Assembly: GCF_900111515.1 (NCBI RefSeq)
Contig: NZ_FOHS01000003.1
Coordinates: 661,733-725,732, forward strand
DNA length: 64,000 bases
Source: Hymenobacter actinosclerus
GTDB taxonomy: Bacteria > Bacteroidota > Bacteroidia > Cytophagales > Hymenobacteraceae
Direction of reading: 5' to 3'
The position numbers were made by a program, and so were the translations under genes. Positions 23,074 through 31,713 of the stretch are shown one piece after another. A model generated the notes under the pieces. It made no database searches. It was not told the DNA's origin and saw only the letters and a program-made list of their open reading frames with translations. Every line of letters begins with the position of its first letter. The first letter of the stretch is position 1.

Positions 23074-23617
23074 AGACGATATTTCCTTTTTTGTATACGC
23101 TCACCTTATCAGGAGAATTTATAGTCATCCCTAATTCAACTATTTGATTTTTTTTGGAATAGACACAATGCATCGGACGCCATATGCCTGACATATGGCT
23201 CAGTGGAGTGAATTTATAAAAATACAAGCTATCAGATATTTTTTGAGAATACTTTCTATCGTATAATTCTACTTTCAGCCTTGTAAAATTATCCCACATA
23301 ATAAATTCGCTACTATATTTTTCTTTAAAACAGAACAACGTCTGTATATCTGAATTTTTTTCATTTTTTGTCAATACACACTGTTTTTCAGATAAGTAGC
23401 TTTTGAAAGGAAAAACAAATGGCGGGTACCCTCCTAAATCTCCAATGAAACGGGATTTGATACGCTGCTCTTTACGCACAGCATCTGACTCCCTCAGCAA
23501 TTTCACTATAAGCACGTTAGCGCCATGATCATCCTGATAAATTATTTTTTTTGTAGCACATGAGGCGAGGGCTACAGATAATATAAAAAGCGCAAATTTG
23601 AGATTACATCCCTTCAT
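23054..23617 (-). CDS. AT-rich lipoprotein of unknown function, probably acquired
   Basis: A 187-residue predicted lipoprotein: signal MKGCNLKFALFILSVALASC with a lipobox Cys at 20, then a mostly beta, charged and aromatic-rich region (KSYLSEKQCVLTKNEKN, WRPMHCVYSKKNQIVELG). No family is recognised. The gene and its flanks (about 23040-23650) are strikingly AT-rich next to neighbours with GC near 65 %, and codon use (AAA, ATA, TTT, AGA) differs accordingly, which points to horizontal transfer. It overlaps the 3' end of the convergent membrane protein gene by 20 bases. Confidence 0.75.
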   Translation of the reverse strand: MKGCNLKFALFILSVALASCATKKIIYQDDHGANVLIVKLLRESDAVRKEQRIKSRFIGDLGGYPPFVFPFKSYLSEKQCVLTKNEKNSDIQTLFCFKEKYSSEFIMWDNFTRLKVELYDRKYSQKISDSLYFYKFTPLSHMSGIWRPMHCVYSKKNQIVELGMTINSPDKVSVYKKGNIVFKSIDF

Positions 23618-23652
23618 AAAATTATTTAAATATAACCCAAAAACTTCTATTC

Positions 23653-24951
23653 CTAATATCGCTCCAGATCCTGCTTGCGGGCGGCATCAATGGCCAGCAG
23701 AATAAAGAGCAGCGTGGTGAATGACCATAGCGAGGAGCCCCCGTAGCTGAAGAACGGCAGCGGGATGCCCACCACCGGGGCCAGCCCGATGGTCATGCCG
23801 ATGTTGATGCAGAAGTGAAAGAAGATGATACTGGCCACGCAGTAGCCGTAGGTGCGGCCGAACACCGATTTCTGCCGCTCGGCTACGAACACCACGCGCC
23901 CGAGCAGGGCCATAAACAGCACAATGGTCGTCATTGTGCCGGCCCAGCCCCACTCCTCGCCCACGGTGCAGAAAATGAAGTCGGTGCTCTGTTCGGGCAC
24001 GAAATCGAACTTGGTTTGGGTGCCCTGCAGGAAACCCTTGCCGGCCAGTCCGCCTGAGCCAATAGCAATTTTCGACTGCGTGACGTTCCAGCCTACGCCC
24101 AGCGGGTCGGCCGAAGGATTTATCAGGATTTCGATGCGCTTGCGCTGGTGGTCCTGCAGCACGTTGTTGAAGAAGAAATCCACCCCGAACACCATGCCAA
24201 TCACCACCGCCCACACGCCCGCACTCAGGGGCAGGTGGTGGCGCAGACTTCGCCAGTTGGCCGCCAGCACCACCGCCAGCAGCACCGTGAAGCCCACGAC
24301 CAACCAGACCTTGGGCACGAGCAGCGCCAGAATGAGAATAACGGCGCCGGCGGCCAGAATCAGCAGAATGATCGGCGACATTCCCTCGCGGAAGTAAGCC
24401 AGCAGGAAGGCGGCAAACACCAGTGCCTGGCCCGTTTCGTTGGCCGCGATGATGAGCACCGGCGGCAGCAGCGTGAGGCCAACCAGCACCAGCTGGTCGC
24501 GGAAGCTTTGCTGGCGCAGGTTGATGCCGGCCAGGTAGCGCGATACGGCCAGGGCCGTGATGAACTTGGCAAACTCGGCGGGCTGCACCCGCACCGGCCC
24601 CAGCTCCAGCCAGGAGCGCGAGCCGGCAATCGGCCGGGCAATAAAGGGCGTAACAATGAGCAGCAGAATCATCAGCCCGTAGAGGCCGTAGGCAAACGTG
24701 TCGTAGGCCTTGGGGTCGATGACGAGCAGCACCACAATGAGTACCAGGGCCGTGCCAATCCAGACAATCTGCTTGAACCAGTTGAAGTCCATGAGCTGGC
24801 CGAAATTCAGCGAGCCAAACGGGTTACTGGGCGCATCGGGCGAGTAGCTGGCCGCGTACACGTTCAGCCAGCCCACGCCCACCATCAGCAGGTAGAGCAG
24901 AACCGTGACCCAGTCGATGCTGCGGTTGTAGCGGGCGGGGAGGGAATTCAA
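23653..24951 (-). CDS. rodA: Rod-shape peptidoglycan glycosyltransferase RodA
   Basis: A 432-residue SEDS-family inner-membrane enzyme that polymerises lipid II in the elongation machinery together with PBP2. It has about ten membrane segments, the signature RSWLELGPVRVQPAEFAKF, the catalytic-loop Asp region before GWNVTQSKIAIGSGGLAGKG, and EQSTDFIFCTVGEEWGW. The start is a TTG at 24951; the next ATG is within the first membrane segment. The codons just before it fall in an AATTCAA-type heptad repeat. It is last in the mre-mrdA-rodA cluster, 117 bases after the mrdA stop with an inverted repeat in between. Confidence 0.95.
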   Translation of the reverse strand: MNSLPARYNRSIDWVTVLLYLLMVGVGWLNVYAASYSPDAPSNPFGSLNFGQLMDFNWFKQIVWIGTALVLIVVLLVIDPKAYDTFAYGLYGLMILLLIVTPFIARPIAGSRSWLELGPVRVQPAEFAKFITALAVSRYLAGINLRQQSFRDQLVLVGLTLLPPVLIIAANETGQALVFAAFLLAYFREGMSPIILLILAAGAVILILALLVPKVWLVVGFTVLLAVVLAANWRSLRHHLPLSAGVWAVVIGMVFGVDFFFNNVLQDHQRKRIEILINPSADPLGVGWNVTQSKIAIGSGGLAGKGFLQGTQTKFDFVPEQSTDFIFCTVGEEWGWAGTMTTIVLFMALLGRVVFVAERQKSVFGRTYGYCVASIIFFHFCINIGMTIGLAPVVGIPLPFFSYGGSSLWSFTTLLFILLAIDAARKQDLERY

Positions 24952-25064
24952 TTGTGAATTTTGAATTAGAAGCTGGTGTAGCGCGAACTTTGTAGTTCGC
25001 GTCCTTGTGCCGTTAGGATGGCTTCGAACGGCGCGGCGACGCGAACTACAAAGTTCGCGCTACA
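24950..25064. repeat. Perfect 27 bp inverted repeat plus AATTCAA heptads between mrdA and rodA
   Basis: The arms 24977-25003 and 25038-25064 (TAGCGCGAACTTTGTAGTTC core) are perfect complements. The loop has CCGTTAG and CGAACGG. The minus strand at 24950-24971 reads AATTCAA AATTCAC AATTGAA, a heptad run directly upstream of the rodA TTG. The arm resembles the units inserted in the P-type ATPase at 431-547. Confidence 0.88.
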
Positions 25065-25067
25065 CTA

Positions 25068-26912
25068 TTAATATTTCCGGCGTTTGATGAAGCGGTCGGC
25101 GGGGCCGGGCAGCCACTCTTCCCAGCGGTGGCGCCAGGGGGCTACCTGGCCACGCAGGTATTTCTCCATCACGAGGGCGGCCAGCGGCGCGGCCGAGCTG
25201 CCGCCGAAACCGGCATTTTCGATGAACACCACGATGGCAATTTTGGGGTCCTGGGCCGGGGCAAAGGCGGCGAAGGTGGCGTGGTCGTCGCCGTGGGGGT
25301 TTTGCACGGTGCCGGTTTTGCCAGCTACCGAAATACCCACATCGGCCAGGCTGGCGTTGTTGCCGGTACCGCCGTTGCCATCCACCACACTCACCATGCC
25401 CGGAATGATGGCCTCGAAGTGGCGGGCATCAACGCCCACCGTGTGCTTTACCTGGTACTCGGGCAGCGGGCCGCCGCTGCCAATGCCGCGCACGAAATGG
25501 GGCGTGTAGTACCAGCCGCGGTTGGCAATGGTGGCCATCACATTGGCCATCTGCAGGCCCGTAATGCCAATTTCGCCCTGGCCAATGCTTAGCGAATACA
25601 CCGTGCGGAAGGTCCAGCGGTGGTAGCCATTGCGCTTGTCGTAGAACTCGGGCGACGGAATCAGGCCCTTTTTCTCCTGCCCCATATCCACGCCCAGCTT
25701 CTCGCCCAGCCCGAACTGCATCACCTTGCGCCGCCACTCGCCCAGGCCAAGGCGGGCATCCTCGAAGCGGTTGCTGGAGCGCCCACGCAGCACCGTGGCC
25801 CGCATTACCTGGTAGAAATAGGGGTTACAGCTCTGCTTGATGGCAATGCCCACGTTGCTCGGATACTCGTGGCGGTGGGTGCAGCGCACCAGCTTGAAGT
25901 TGCACGGAAACGGCGTGTTGGGCGACACCACCCCGGCCTGCAGCGCCACCAGCTCGTTTACCAGCTTAAAGGTAGAACCCGGCGGATACGTGGCCATGAG
26001 GGGCCGGTTGAACAGCGGCTGCTCGGGGTTGTTGAGCAGCTCCATGTAGCGGTTGCCCATGCCCTTGCCCGACAGCATTTCGGGATCGAACATCGGGGCC
26101 GACACGAAGGCCAGGATTTCGCCCGTTTTGGGGTCGATGGCCACTACCGAGCCCCGCTTGCCGGCCATCAGCTTCTCGGTGTAGCCCTGCAGCTCCGAGT
26201 CGAGGCTCAGGTGCAGGTCCTGGCCGGCCACCGAGAGCGTGTCGTATTCGCCGTCGCGGAAGGCGCCCTTCTCGATGCCGCGCACGTTCACCATGCGGTA
26301 CTGCACGCCGCGCCGGCCCATGAGCTGCTTTTCGTAGAACGACTCCAGGCCCGTAATGCCCAGGAACTCGCCCGGCTGGTACTTGCTGTATTGGGGCCGC
26401 TCCAGCAGCTTGGGCGTAATCGAGCCCACGTAGCCCAGGGCGTGGGCCATGGTGTGGGTGTTGTACGAGCGGGCCATGCGGGCCTTCACGCTAAAGCCGG
26501 GGAAGTCAATCAGGTTGTCCTGAATGGCGGCCAGTTCCTGGGTGCTCAGATTCTGCACCAGCGGCGAGGCCTTTACGCGGCTGAACTTGCGGGCCTGCTG
26601 CAGGCCCTCGCGCACTTCCTCCAGCGGCAGCTGCAGCAGCTGGCTGAAGCGGAGCGTATCGAGCTGCTTGACTTCGCGCGGCACTACCATCAGGTCGTAC
26701 ACGGGCGTATTCTGGACCAGAATCTGGCCCTTACGGTCGTAAATCAGGCCCCGGTAGGGCGACTGCACGATGCGCTGGAGCGTGTTGCGGTCGGCGGCCA
26801 GCTTATAGCTGCCGTCCAGAACCTGGATGTAGAACAGGCGCGTCGCAAAAACCAGCGCGACGGCCAGGAAAATTGCCTGGACGACGTATTTGCGGCCTTC
26901 GAGGTATTGCAA
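25068..26912 (-). CDS. mrdA: Penicillin-binding protein 2 (transpeptidase of cell elongation)
   Basis: A class B PBP of 614 residues: one N-terminal membrane segment (VVQAIFLAVALVFATRLFYIQV), pedestal domain, and transpeptidase domain with the three motifs STFK (about residue 313, YPPGSTFKL), SCN (IKQSCNPYF) and KTGT (VAGKTGTVQNP). It cross-links peptidoglycan made by RodA. I take the TTG at 26912 (LQYLEGRKYVV) as the start because a -7 box lies at 26962, inside the only possible longer frame (to 27017), whose extra residues come from repeat DNA. The neighbouring mreBCD and rodA complete the elongasome. Confidence 0.93.
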   Translation of the reverse strand: MQYLEGRKYVVQAIFLAVALVFATRLFYIQVLDGSYKLAADRNTLQRIVQSPYRGLIYDRKGQILVQNTPVYDLMVVPREVKQLDTLRFSQLLQLPLEEVREGLQQARKFSRVKASPLVQNLSTQELAAIQDNLIDFPGFSVKARMARSYNTHTMAHALGYVGSITPKLLERPQYSKYQPGEFLGITGLESFYEKQLMGRRGVQYRMVNVRGIEKGAFRDGEYDTLSVAGQDLHLSLDSELQGYTEKLMAGKRGSVVAIDPKTGEILAFVSAPMFDPEMLSGKGMGNRYMELLNNPEQPLFNRPLMATYPPGSTFKLVNELVALQAGVVSPNTPFPCNFKLVRCTHRHEYPSNVGIAIKQSCNPYFYQVMRATVLRGRSSNRFEDARLGLGEWRRKVMQFGLGEKLGVDMGQEKKGLIPSPEFYDKRNGYHRWTFRTVYSLSIGQGEIGITGLQMANVMATIANRGWYYTPHFVRGIGSGGPLPEYQVKHTVGVDARHFEAIIPGMVSVVDGNGGTGNNASLADVGISVAGKTGTVQNPHGDDHATFAAFAPAQDPKIAIVVFIENAGFGGSSAAPLAALVMEKYLRGQVAPWRHRWEEWLPGPADRFIKRRKY

Positions 26913-26961
26913 GGCAGAAGAATCTGAAAGGAAAGGGGTTCGGCCACCAACGGCCGGAAGA

Positions 26962-26969
26962 CAAAGATA
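26962..26969 (-). promoter_or_regulatory. -7 box upstream of mrdA
   Basis: TATCTTTG on the minus strand, 50 bases before the proposed TTG start of mrdA. It allows mrdA-rodA to be transcribed apart from mreBCD. Confidence 0.55.
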
Positions 26970-27000
26970 ACCCCGACCCTGCGGAAAAGGTGCGGGAGCA

Positions 27001-27040
27001 GTGAATGAGTCACTCATTCACCGAGTCACTTATTCACCGC
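27001..27040. repeat. Octamer repeat at the mreD stop codon
   Basis: On the minus strand GGTGAATA AGTGACTC GGTGAATG AGTGACTC, period 8, ending in the near-palindrome GTGAATGAGT-C-ACTCATTCAC (27001-27021). The mreD stop TGA (27036-27034) is part of the first unit. Same family as 20198-20236 and 20356-20402. Confidence 0.88.
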
Positions 27041-27570
27041 TTGCGGCGCTTGGTGGGGTAGAACACCAGCTGGATGATGAGCAGGGCCAGGGCCGTGTAG
27101 AGCGTGCTGAGCACGATTTTGGCCAGCGTGAGTCCCACAAACCGGAACGAGCCCAGTTCGAGCAGGAAAAAAGCGGCGTGGTGAATAGCCGTGAGCAGCA
27201 CCAGGTACACCACCATCCACTGCCAGCCCATCTGGTGGATGTTCACCGAATCCTGGGCATCGTAGCCGTCGCGGGGCGTGAGCAGGCGCAGCACCCAGGG
27301 CCGCAGGTACATGAGCAGCACGGCGGCGGCGGCGTGCACCCCGCCGGTATCAAACACCATATCGAGCGAAATGCCCGCCACGAAGCCCAGCACCAGCTGC
27401 AGCACCAGCGGCGTACCCAGAGGCAGAAACAGCAGAAACCCCAGGTAGATGAAGCACCAGGCAAGGTTGAACAGCACGAAATCGTTGCCGCTGATCAGCA
27501 GCACGTACAGGGCCAGGTAGAACACGCCGCGCAGGCCCTGCCACAGAATAGTGAGAATTCCTCCGCTCAT
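27034..27570 (-). CDS. mreD: Rod shape-determining protein MreD
   Basis: A 178-residue inner-membrane protein with five or six hydrophobic segments, positioned immediately after mreC, whose stop it overlaps by four bases. Sequence features: GLRGVFYLALYVLLI, FLLFLPLGTPLVLQLVLGFVAGISLDMVFDTGG and a Lys/Arg-rich C-terminus KRRKR. It belongs to the elongasome with MreB and MreC. MreD sequences are poorly conserved; membrane pattern and gene position carry the call. The stop codon is supplied by an octamer repeat. Confidence 0.88.
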   Translation of the reverse strand: MSGGILTILWQGLRGVFYLALYVLLISGNDFVLFNLAWCFIYLGFLLFLPLGTPLVLQLVLGFVAGISLDMVFDTGGVHAAAAVLLMYLRPWVLRLLTPRDGYDAQDSVNIHQMGWQWMVVYLVLLTAIHHAAFFLLELGSFRFVGLTLAKIVLSTLYTALALLIIQLVFYPTKRRKR

Positions 27571-28490
27571 CGGCGCTGGGTTTCGGGTTTGATGCCGGCG
27601 CGCAGCTCCAGCGTGTCGCGCTCGGCCTGGGGCCTGCTCGTCACCAGGTACACGTAGGTGAGGCGCGAAAAATCGGTGGCCAGCCGCACGCGCACCGTCC
27701 AGAAGTTCTTGTCGGGCTCCTTCACAAACGAATCGACGGTGCCCACCAGCACGCCCTCCGGATACACGGCGTTGTAGCCCGAGGTCACCACCGTATCGCC
27801 GCGCACGAGCTTGTTCTGGCGCGGAATGTTGTCGAGCAGCACGTGGGTGGGGTCGTCGCCCAGCCAGCGCACGGTGCCAATGGTACCGTCGCGCTGGATG
27901 CGGGCCGAGGTGCGGCTCTGCGAGTGCAGCACCGACGTGATGGTGGCGTAATGTTCCGAAAACACCTTCACCCGCCCCACAATGCCTTCGGCCGACACCA
28001 CGCCCATGCCCTCGCGGACGCCATCGACACGGCCCACGTTCAGGGTCAGGTAGTTGTCTACGAGGCGCTGGGTGCTGCTCACTACCCGGGCCGGAATGAG
28101 GGGGTAGTCGGGGTCGCGGGTGGCCAGGGCGCGCAGGCCCAGCAGCAGCGAATCGGGGCGGCCCAGGATGGCCAGCCGGGCGCGGGTGGTGCTGTCCTGG
28201 CGCACGGGCAGCGAGTCGGCAGTGCGGCCGCCCAGATCGGGCGGGTAGAACTGCTGGCGCAGCCGGGCGTTTTCGCGCATCAGCTCCTGGTTCACATCGG
28301 CCAGCCGGAAATAATCCTGCACCTGGTTGCGCCAGCCCAGCACCTGCCCCACGTAGGTATTAGACGAGTTGAAGAACGCGGCCCGCTGGTACGTGCTGTT
28401 GCGCACTAATAAAAACAGGCTCAGCACTTCCAGCACCGCAAATACCAGGACCCCCCGGTAGCGAAACAGAAAGGCGAACAGGTTATTCAT
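27567..28490 (-). CDS. mreC: Rod shape-determining protein MreC
   Basis: A 307-residue bitopic inner-membrane protein with a periplasmic beta-barrel domain: short cytoplasmic N-terminus, membrane segment (GVLVFAVLEVLSLFLLV), a coiled coil (about 65-90, VNQELMRENARLRQQF), then paired barrel domains with VIPARVVSS-like PARVVSSTQR, NVGRVDGVREGMGVVSAEGIVGRV and DTVVTSGYNAVYPEGVLVG. It links MreB filaments to PBP2. It overlaps mreD by four bases and follows mreB after a 128-base repeat-filled gap. Confidence 0.94.
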   Translation of the reverse strand: MNNLFAFLFRYRGVLVFAVLEVLSLFLLVRNSTYQRAAFFNSSNTYVGQVLGWRNQVQDYFRLADVNQELMRENARLRQQFYPPDLGGRTADSLPVRQDSTTRARLAILGRPDSLLLGLRALATRDPDYPLIPARVVSSTQRLVDNYLTLNVGRVDGVREGMGVVSAEGIVGRVKVFSEHYATITSVLHSQSRTSARIQRDGTIGTVRWLGDDPTHVLLDNIPRQNKLVRGDTVVTSGYNAVYPEGVLVGTVDSFVKEPDKNFWTVRVRLATDFSRLTYVYLVTSRPQAERDTLELRAGIKPETQRR

Positions 28491-28495
28491 TTTGA

Positions 28496-28623
28496 GAAGC
28501 CAGGAGTTAGGAGCTAGAAGCCGATGAAGTTTTACGAGCAGAAACTGTTAAGCAGAACGTCATTCAAAGCGCAGCATACTTTGAATGACGTCCGACTCTA
28601 ACTTCTAGCTTCTATCTTCTAAG
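28496..28623. repeat. Compound repeat between mreB and mreC
   Basis: Outer heptads: GAAGCCA GGAGTTA GGAGCTA GAAGCCG (28496-28523) and, inverted, TAGAAGA TAGAAGC TAGAAGT on the minus strand (28599-28621). Inner palindrome: ACGTCATTCAAAG (28558-28570) and CTTTGAATGACGT (28579-28591). The mreB stop TAG (28621-28619) is the TAG of the first right-hand heptad. Confidence 0.9.
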
Positions 28624-29644
28624 TCAGCAGCACCCCCCGGAAGGCCTGGATATCCTTGATGGCCTTGCCGGTGCCGCGCACTACGGCGCGCAACGGGTCT
28701 TCGGCAATATGAATGGGCAGCTTGGTTTTCACGGCCAGGCGCTTGTCGAGGCCGCGCAGCAGGGCGCCGCCGCCGGTCAGGTGAATACCGTTTTCGTAAA
28801 TGTCGGCCGACAGCTCGGGCGGGCTGATTTCGAGGGCCTTGAGCACGGCTTCCTCAATTTTGGCTACCGACTTATCGAGGGCAATGGCAATTTCCGACGA
28901 CGTGACTTTAATGACTTTCGGAATGCCGGTCATCAGGTCACGGCCGCGCACCTCGTAGTCGGGAGGCGTTACCTCCAGCTCGGTGAGGGCTGCGCCTACT
29001 TCAATTTTGATGCGTTCGGCGCTTCGCTCGCCAATCAGCAGGTTGTGCTGGCGGCGCATGTAGTCGAGAATGTCCTGGTTGAAGACGTCGCCGGCCGTTT
29101 TGATGCTCTGGTCGCAAACGATACCCGAGAGGGCAATGACGGCTATTTCGGTGCTGCCGCCCCCAATGTCAATAATCATCGAGCCTACCGGCTGCTCCAC
29201 ATCAATGCCGATGCCGATGGCGGCGGCCATGGGCTCCTGAATCATCCAGACTTCCTTGGCGCCGGCGTGCTCGGCCGAGTCGCGCACGGCCCGCTTCTCC
29301 ACCTCGGTAATGCCCGAGGGAATGCAGATCACCATGCGGTGCGAAGGCTGAAACAGGCGGTTGCGGGTATCAATCATCTTGATGAGCCCCTTAATCATCT
29401 CCTCGGCGGCGTGGAAATCGGCAATTACGCCGTCTTTCAGGGGCCGGATGGTTTTGATGTTGTCGTGGGTTTTCTCGTGCATCTGCTGCGCCTGCCGGCC
29501 CACGGCAATTACTTTATTGGTGGTGCGGTCTTTGGCGATGATGCTCGGTTCGTCCACCACGATAACGTCGTTGTGAATGATGAGCGTATTGGCCGTGCCC
29601 AGGTCAATGGCAATGTCGCTGGTAAAGAAATTGAAGAAACCCAT
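28619..29644 (-). CDS. mreB: Rod shape-determining protein MreB
   Basis: The 341-residue bacterial actin that orients cell-wall elongation. ATP-site motifs are visible: IAIDLGTANTLI (phosphate 1), MIIDIGGGSTEIAVI (phosphate 2), and LTGGGALLRGLDKRL (adenosine). A membrane-binding FF pair is at the N-terminus (MGFFNFF). First gene of the mreBCD-mrdA-rodA cluster, with a good -7 box at 29697. The stop codon lies within a heptad repeat. Confidence 0.97.
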   Translation of the reverse strand: MGFFNFFTSDIAIDLGTANTLIIHNDVIVVDEPSIIAKDRTTNKVIAVGRQAQQMHEKTHDNIKTIRPLKDGVIADFHAAEEMIKGLIKMIDTRNRLFQPSHRMVICIPSGITEVEKRAVRDSAEHAGAKEVWMIQEPMAAAIGIGIDVEQPVGSMIIDIGGGSTEIAVIALSGIVCDQSIKTAGDVFNQDILDYMRRQHNLLIGERSAERIKIEVGAALTELEVTPPDYEVRGRDLMTGIPKVIKVTSSEIAIALDKSVAKIEEAVLKALEISPPELSADIYENGIHLTGGGALLRGLDKRLAVKTKLPIHIAEDPLRAVVRGTGKAIKDIQAFRGVLLT

Positions 29645-29696
29645 TTCGTAACGGCAAGTAAATGAGAGCGGACAGCATGGCCCGTCAAAAGAAGGG

Positions 29697-29704
29697 CAAA
29701 AGTA
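29697..29704 (-). promoter_or_regulatory. -7 box of the mre cluster
   Basis: TACTTTTG on the minus strand matches TAnnTTTG, 53 bases before the mreB start. Confidence 0.6.
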
Positions 29705-29821
29705 CGCAGGAATTTATAGGGATGAAGAATGGCCGAGCCAGCTGCTGAACGCACAATGTGCCGAAACAGTACCGGCGCCGGCTACAATGCAAGCTCAAGC
29801 ATATCGGCCACCATTGCCTGC

Positions 29822-29864
29822 AACGCAATAGGGTGCGAAGCTACGCCCCGCACCCAATTGCGTT
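29822..29864. repeat. Hairpin downstream of purH
   Basis: AACGCAATAGGGTGCG and CGCACCCAATTGCGTT pair with one mismatch around an 11-base loop, 34 bases past the purH stop. There is no T-run on the minus strand, so termination is only possible, not shown. The rest of 29645-29897 holds the mreB promoter and nothing else recognisable. Confidence 0.6.
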
Positions 29865-29897
29865 ACTTAAAAGTACTGTTGCCGGCTGTTGCCCGGG

Positions 29898-31466
29898 CTA
29901 GTGCTTGAAGTGGCGCACGCCCGTCAGCACCATGGCCATGCCCCGCTGGTTGCAGGCGGCAATGCTGTCCTGGTCTTTGATGGAGCCGCCGGGCTGCACC
30001 ACGGCCCGGATACCCGCGGCACCCGCAATTTCCACGCAGTCGGGGAAGGGGAAGAAGGCATCGGAGGCCATAACGGCCCCGTTCAGATCGAAGCCGAACG
30101 CGGCGGCCTTCTCGATGGCCTGGCGCAGGGCATCCACCCGCGAAGTCTGGCCGACGCCCGAGGCCAGCAGCTGGCCGGCGCGGGCCAGCACAATGGTGTT
30201 GCTCTTGGTGTGCTTGCAGATTTTGAGGGAAAATTCCAGCGCCGCCACCTCCTCAGCCGTCGGGGCCGACTCGGTGACGGTTTTGAACTCGGCCGCGCCT
30301 TCCATGGCCTGGTCGAAATCCTGCTCGATGGTGCCGTTGAGCAGCGTTTTGATTTGCTTAGCCGGAAACTGAACGGGCTTCTGGCGCAGCAGAATGCGGT
30401 TTTTCTTGCTCTGCAGCAGCGGCAACGACTCGGCCTCAAACCCGGGCGCAATCAGTACCTCGAAAAACAGCTTGTTCAGCTCCTCGGCCGTGGCCGCATC
30501 CACCGGCTTGTTCACGATGATAACGCCACCGAAAGCCGACACCGGGTCGCAGCTCAGCGCGTTCAGGTAGGCCTGGTGCAACGTATCGGCCTGGGCCACG
30601 CCGCAGGCGTTGGTATGCTTGAGAATGGCGCAGGCGGCGGGGCCGGCCGCGTCGAACTCGCGCATCAGCAGCACGGCCGCGTCCACATCTACCAGGTTGT
30701 TGTAGCTGAGCTGCTTGCCGTGGAGCTGGTCGAAGAGCGCGCCTAGGTCGCCGTAGAAGGTACCGGCCTGGTGGGGGTTCTCGCCGTAGCGCAGGGGCGT
30801 TTCGTTGTTCGTTGTTGGTTTTTCGTTGTTCGTCTGTTCTTCAGCAGGCAGGTTCTGGCTTTTTACTTTTTCACCCTGGCTTTCCACGAAGTAGCGGCCG
30901 ATTTCGGTGTCGTAGTGGGCGGTGGTGGCGAAGGCGGCGGCGGCGTAGCGCTGGCGGTCCTCCAGGTCGGTGGCGCAATTTTTCTGGGCCAGCAGTTCGG
31001 TAACGGCCGCGTACTGGTCGCGGCTGCTGACCACGAGCACGTCGCGGAAGTTTTTGGCCGCCGCCCGCAGCAGCGAGATGCCGCCGATGTCAATCTTCTC
31101 AATCACGTCGGCCTCCGCGGCGCCCGAGGCCACGGTTTCCTCGAACGGATACAGGTCTACGACCACCAAATCGATGGGCGGAATCTGGTGCTGCCGGGCT
31201 TCGGCCAGGTCGGAGGCTTCGTGGCGGCGGTACAGAATGCCGCCGAACACGGTGGGGTGCAGGGTTTTCACGCGCCCGCCAAACACGGCCGGAAAGCCGG
31301 TCAGCGTTTCCACGGCCGTTACCGCCGCGCCGTGCTCCTCAATAAACTGCTGGGTGCCACCGGTCGAGTACAGCGTGACGCCGTGCTGACTCAGCAGGTC
31401 TACGAGCGGGCCGAGGCGGTCCTTGTAATACACGGAAATGAGGGCGGAACGAATGGGCTGCGACAT
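29898..31466 (-). CDS. purH: Bifunctional AICAR transformylase/IMP cyclohydrolase PurH
   Basis: A 522-residue cytoplasmic enzyme for the last two steps of IMP synthesis. The N-terminal IMP cyclohydrolase domain has SVYYKDRLGPLVDLLSQHG and STGGTQQFIEEHG; the C-terminal transformylase has LRYGENPHQAGTFYG, ILKHTNACGVA and KSNTIVLARAGQLLASGVGQTSRVD (in part), with SDAFFPFPD. Between the domains there is an unusual low-complexity stretch (about residues 200-228, KVKSQNLPAEEQTNNEKPTT) encoded by heptad repeats at 30801-30842. The reading frame stays open through it. A near-consensus -7 box (TACCTTCG, minus strand, 31505-31512) precedes the gene. Confidence 0.97.
   Translation of the reverse strand: MSQPIRSALISVYYKDRLGPLVDLLSQHGVTLYSTGGTQQFIEEHGAAVTAVETLTGFPAVFGGRVKTLHPTVFGGILYRRHEASDLAEARQHQIPPIDLVVVDLYPFEETVASGAAEADVIEKIDIGGISLLRAAAKNFRDVLVVSSRDQYAAVTELLAQKNCATDLEDRQRYAAAAFATTAHYDTEIGRYFVESQGEKVKSQNLPAEEQTNNEKPTTNNETPLRYGENPHQAGTFYGDLGALFDQLHGKQLSYNNLVDVDAAVLLMREFDAAGPAACAILKHTNACGVAQADTLHQAYLNALSCDPVSAFGGVIIVNKPVDAATAEELNKLFFEVLIAPGFEAESLPLLQSKKNRILLRQKPVQFPAKQIKTLLNGTIEQDFDQAMEGAAEFKTVTESAPTAEEVAALEFSLKICKHTKSNTIVLARAGQLLASGVGQTSRVDALRQAIEKAAAFGFDLNGAVMASDAFFPFPDCVEIAGAAGIRAVVQPGGSIKDQDSIAACNQRGMAMVLTGVRHFKH
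30801..30842. repeat. Heptad repeat TTCGTTG within purH
   Basis: TTCGTTG TTCGTTG TTGGTTT TTCGTTG TTCGTCT GTTCTTC in register of 7 at 30801-30842. A further loose heptad run (TTTTTAC TTTTTCA) follows at about 30858-30871. On the coding strand it reads in frame as an Asn/Thr/Glu/Lys-rich linker without stops. Confidence 0.85.
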
Positions 31467-31713
31467 GGCGGAAAAGGGCTGAAAGGGTTCGTGAAATGCT
31501 CCGCGAAGGTAGGCAGCCCGGCGCGGCCCGTTGTTACCAAATTGTTAAGGAGAGCAGGTAACAGCCCCTGCGGCACCACCAGGCCGGCTTCCGGCAGGCA
31601 GCGGGTGCAGTGGCCGCCGCGCCGGCCCAGGCCTGCCGCCGCAGCTCAACCGTGGCAGCCGAAGCGGGCCGCCCTGCGTAGAGGAAGTAGTTGTTATCCG
31701 GCCCCTGTTTTTT

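Noticed and set aside
26913..27017. Longer ATG start for mrdA
   Set aside because: The extra 35 codons include a promoter box and repeat DNA, and do not resemble a PBP2 N-terminus.
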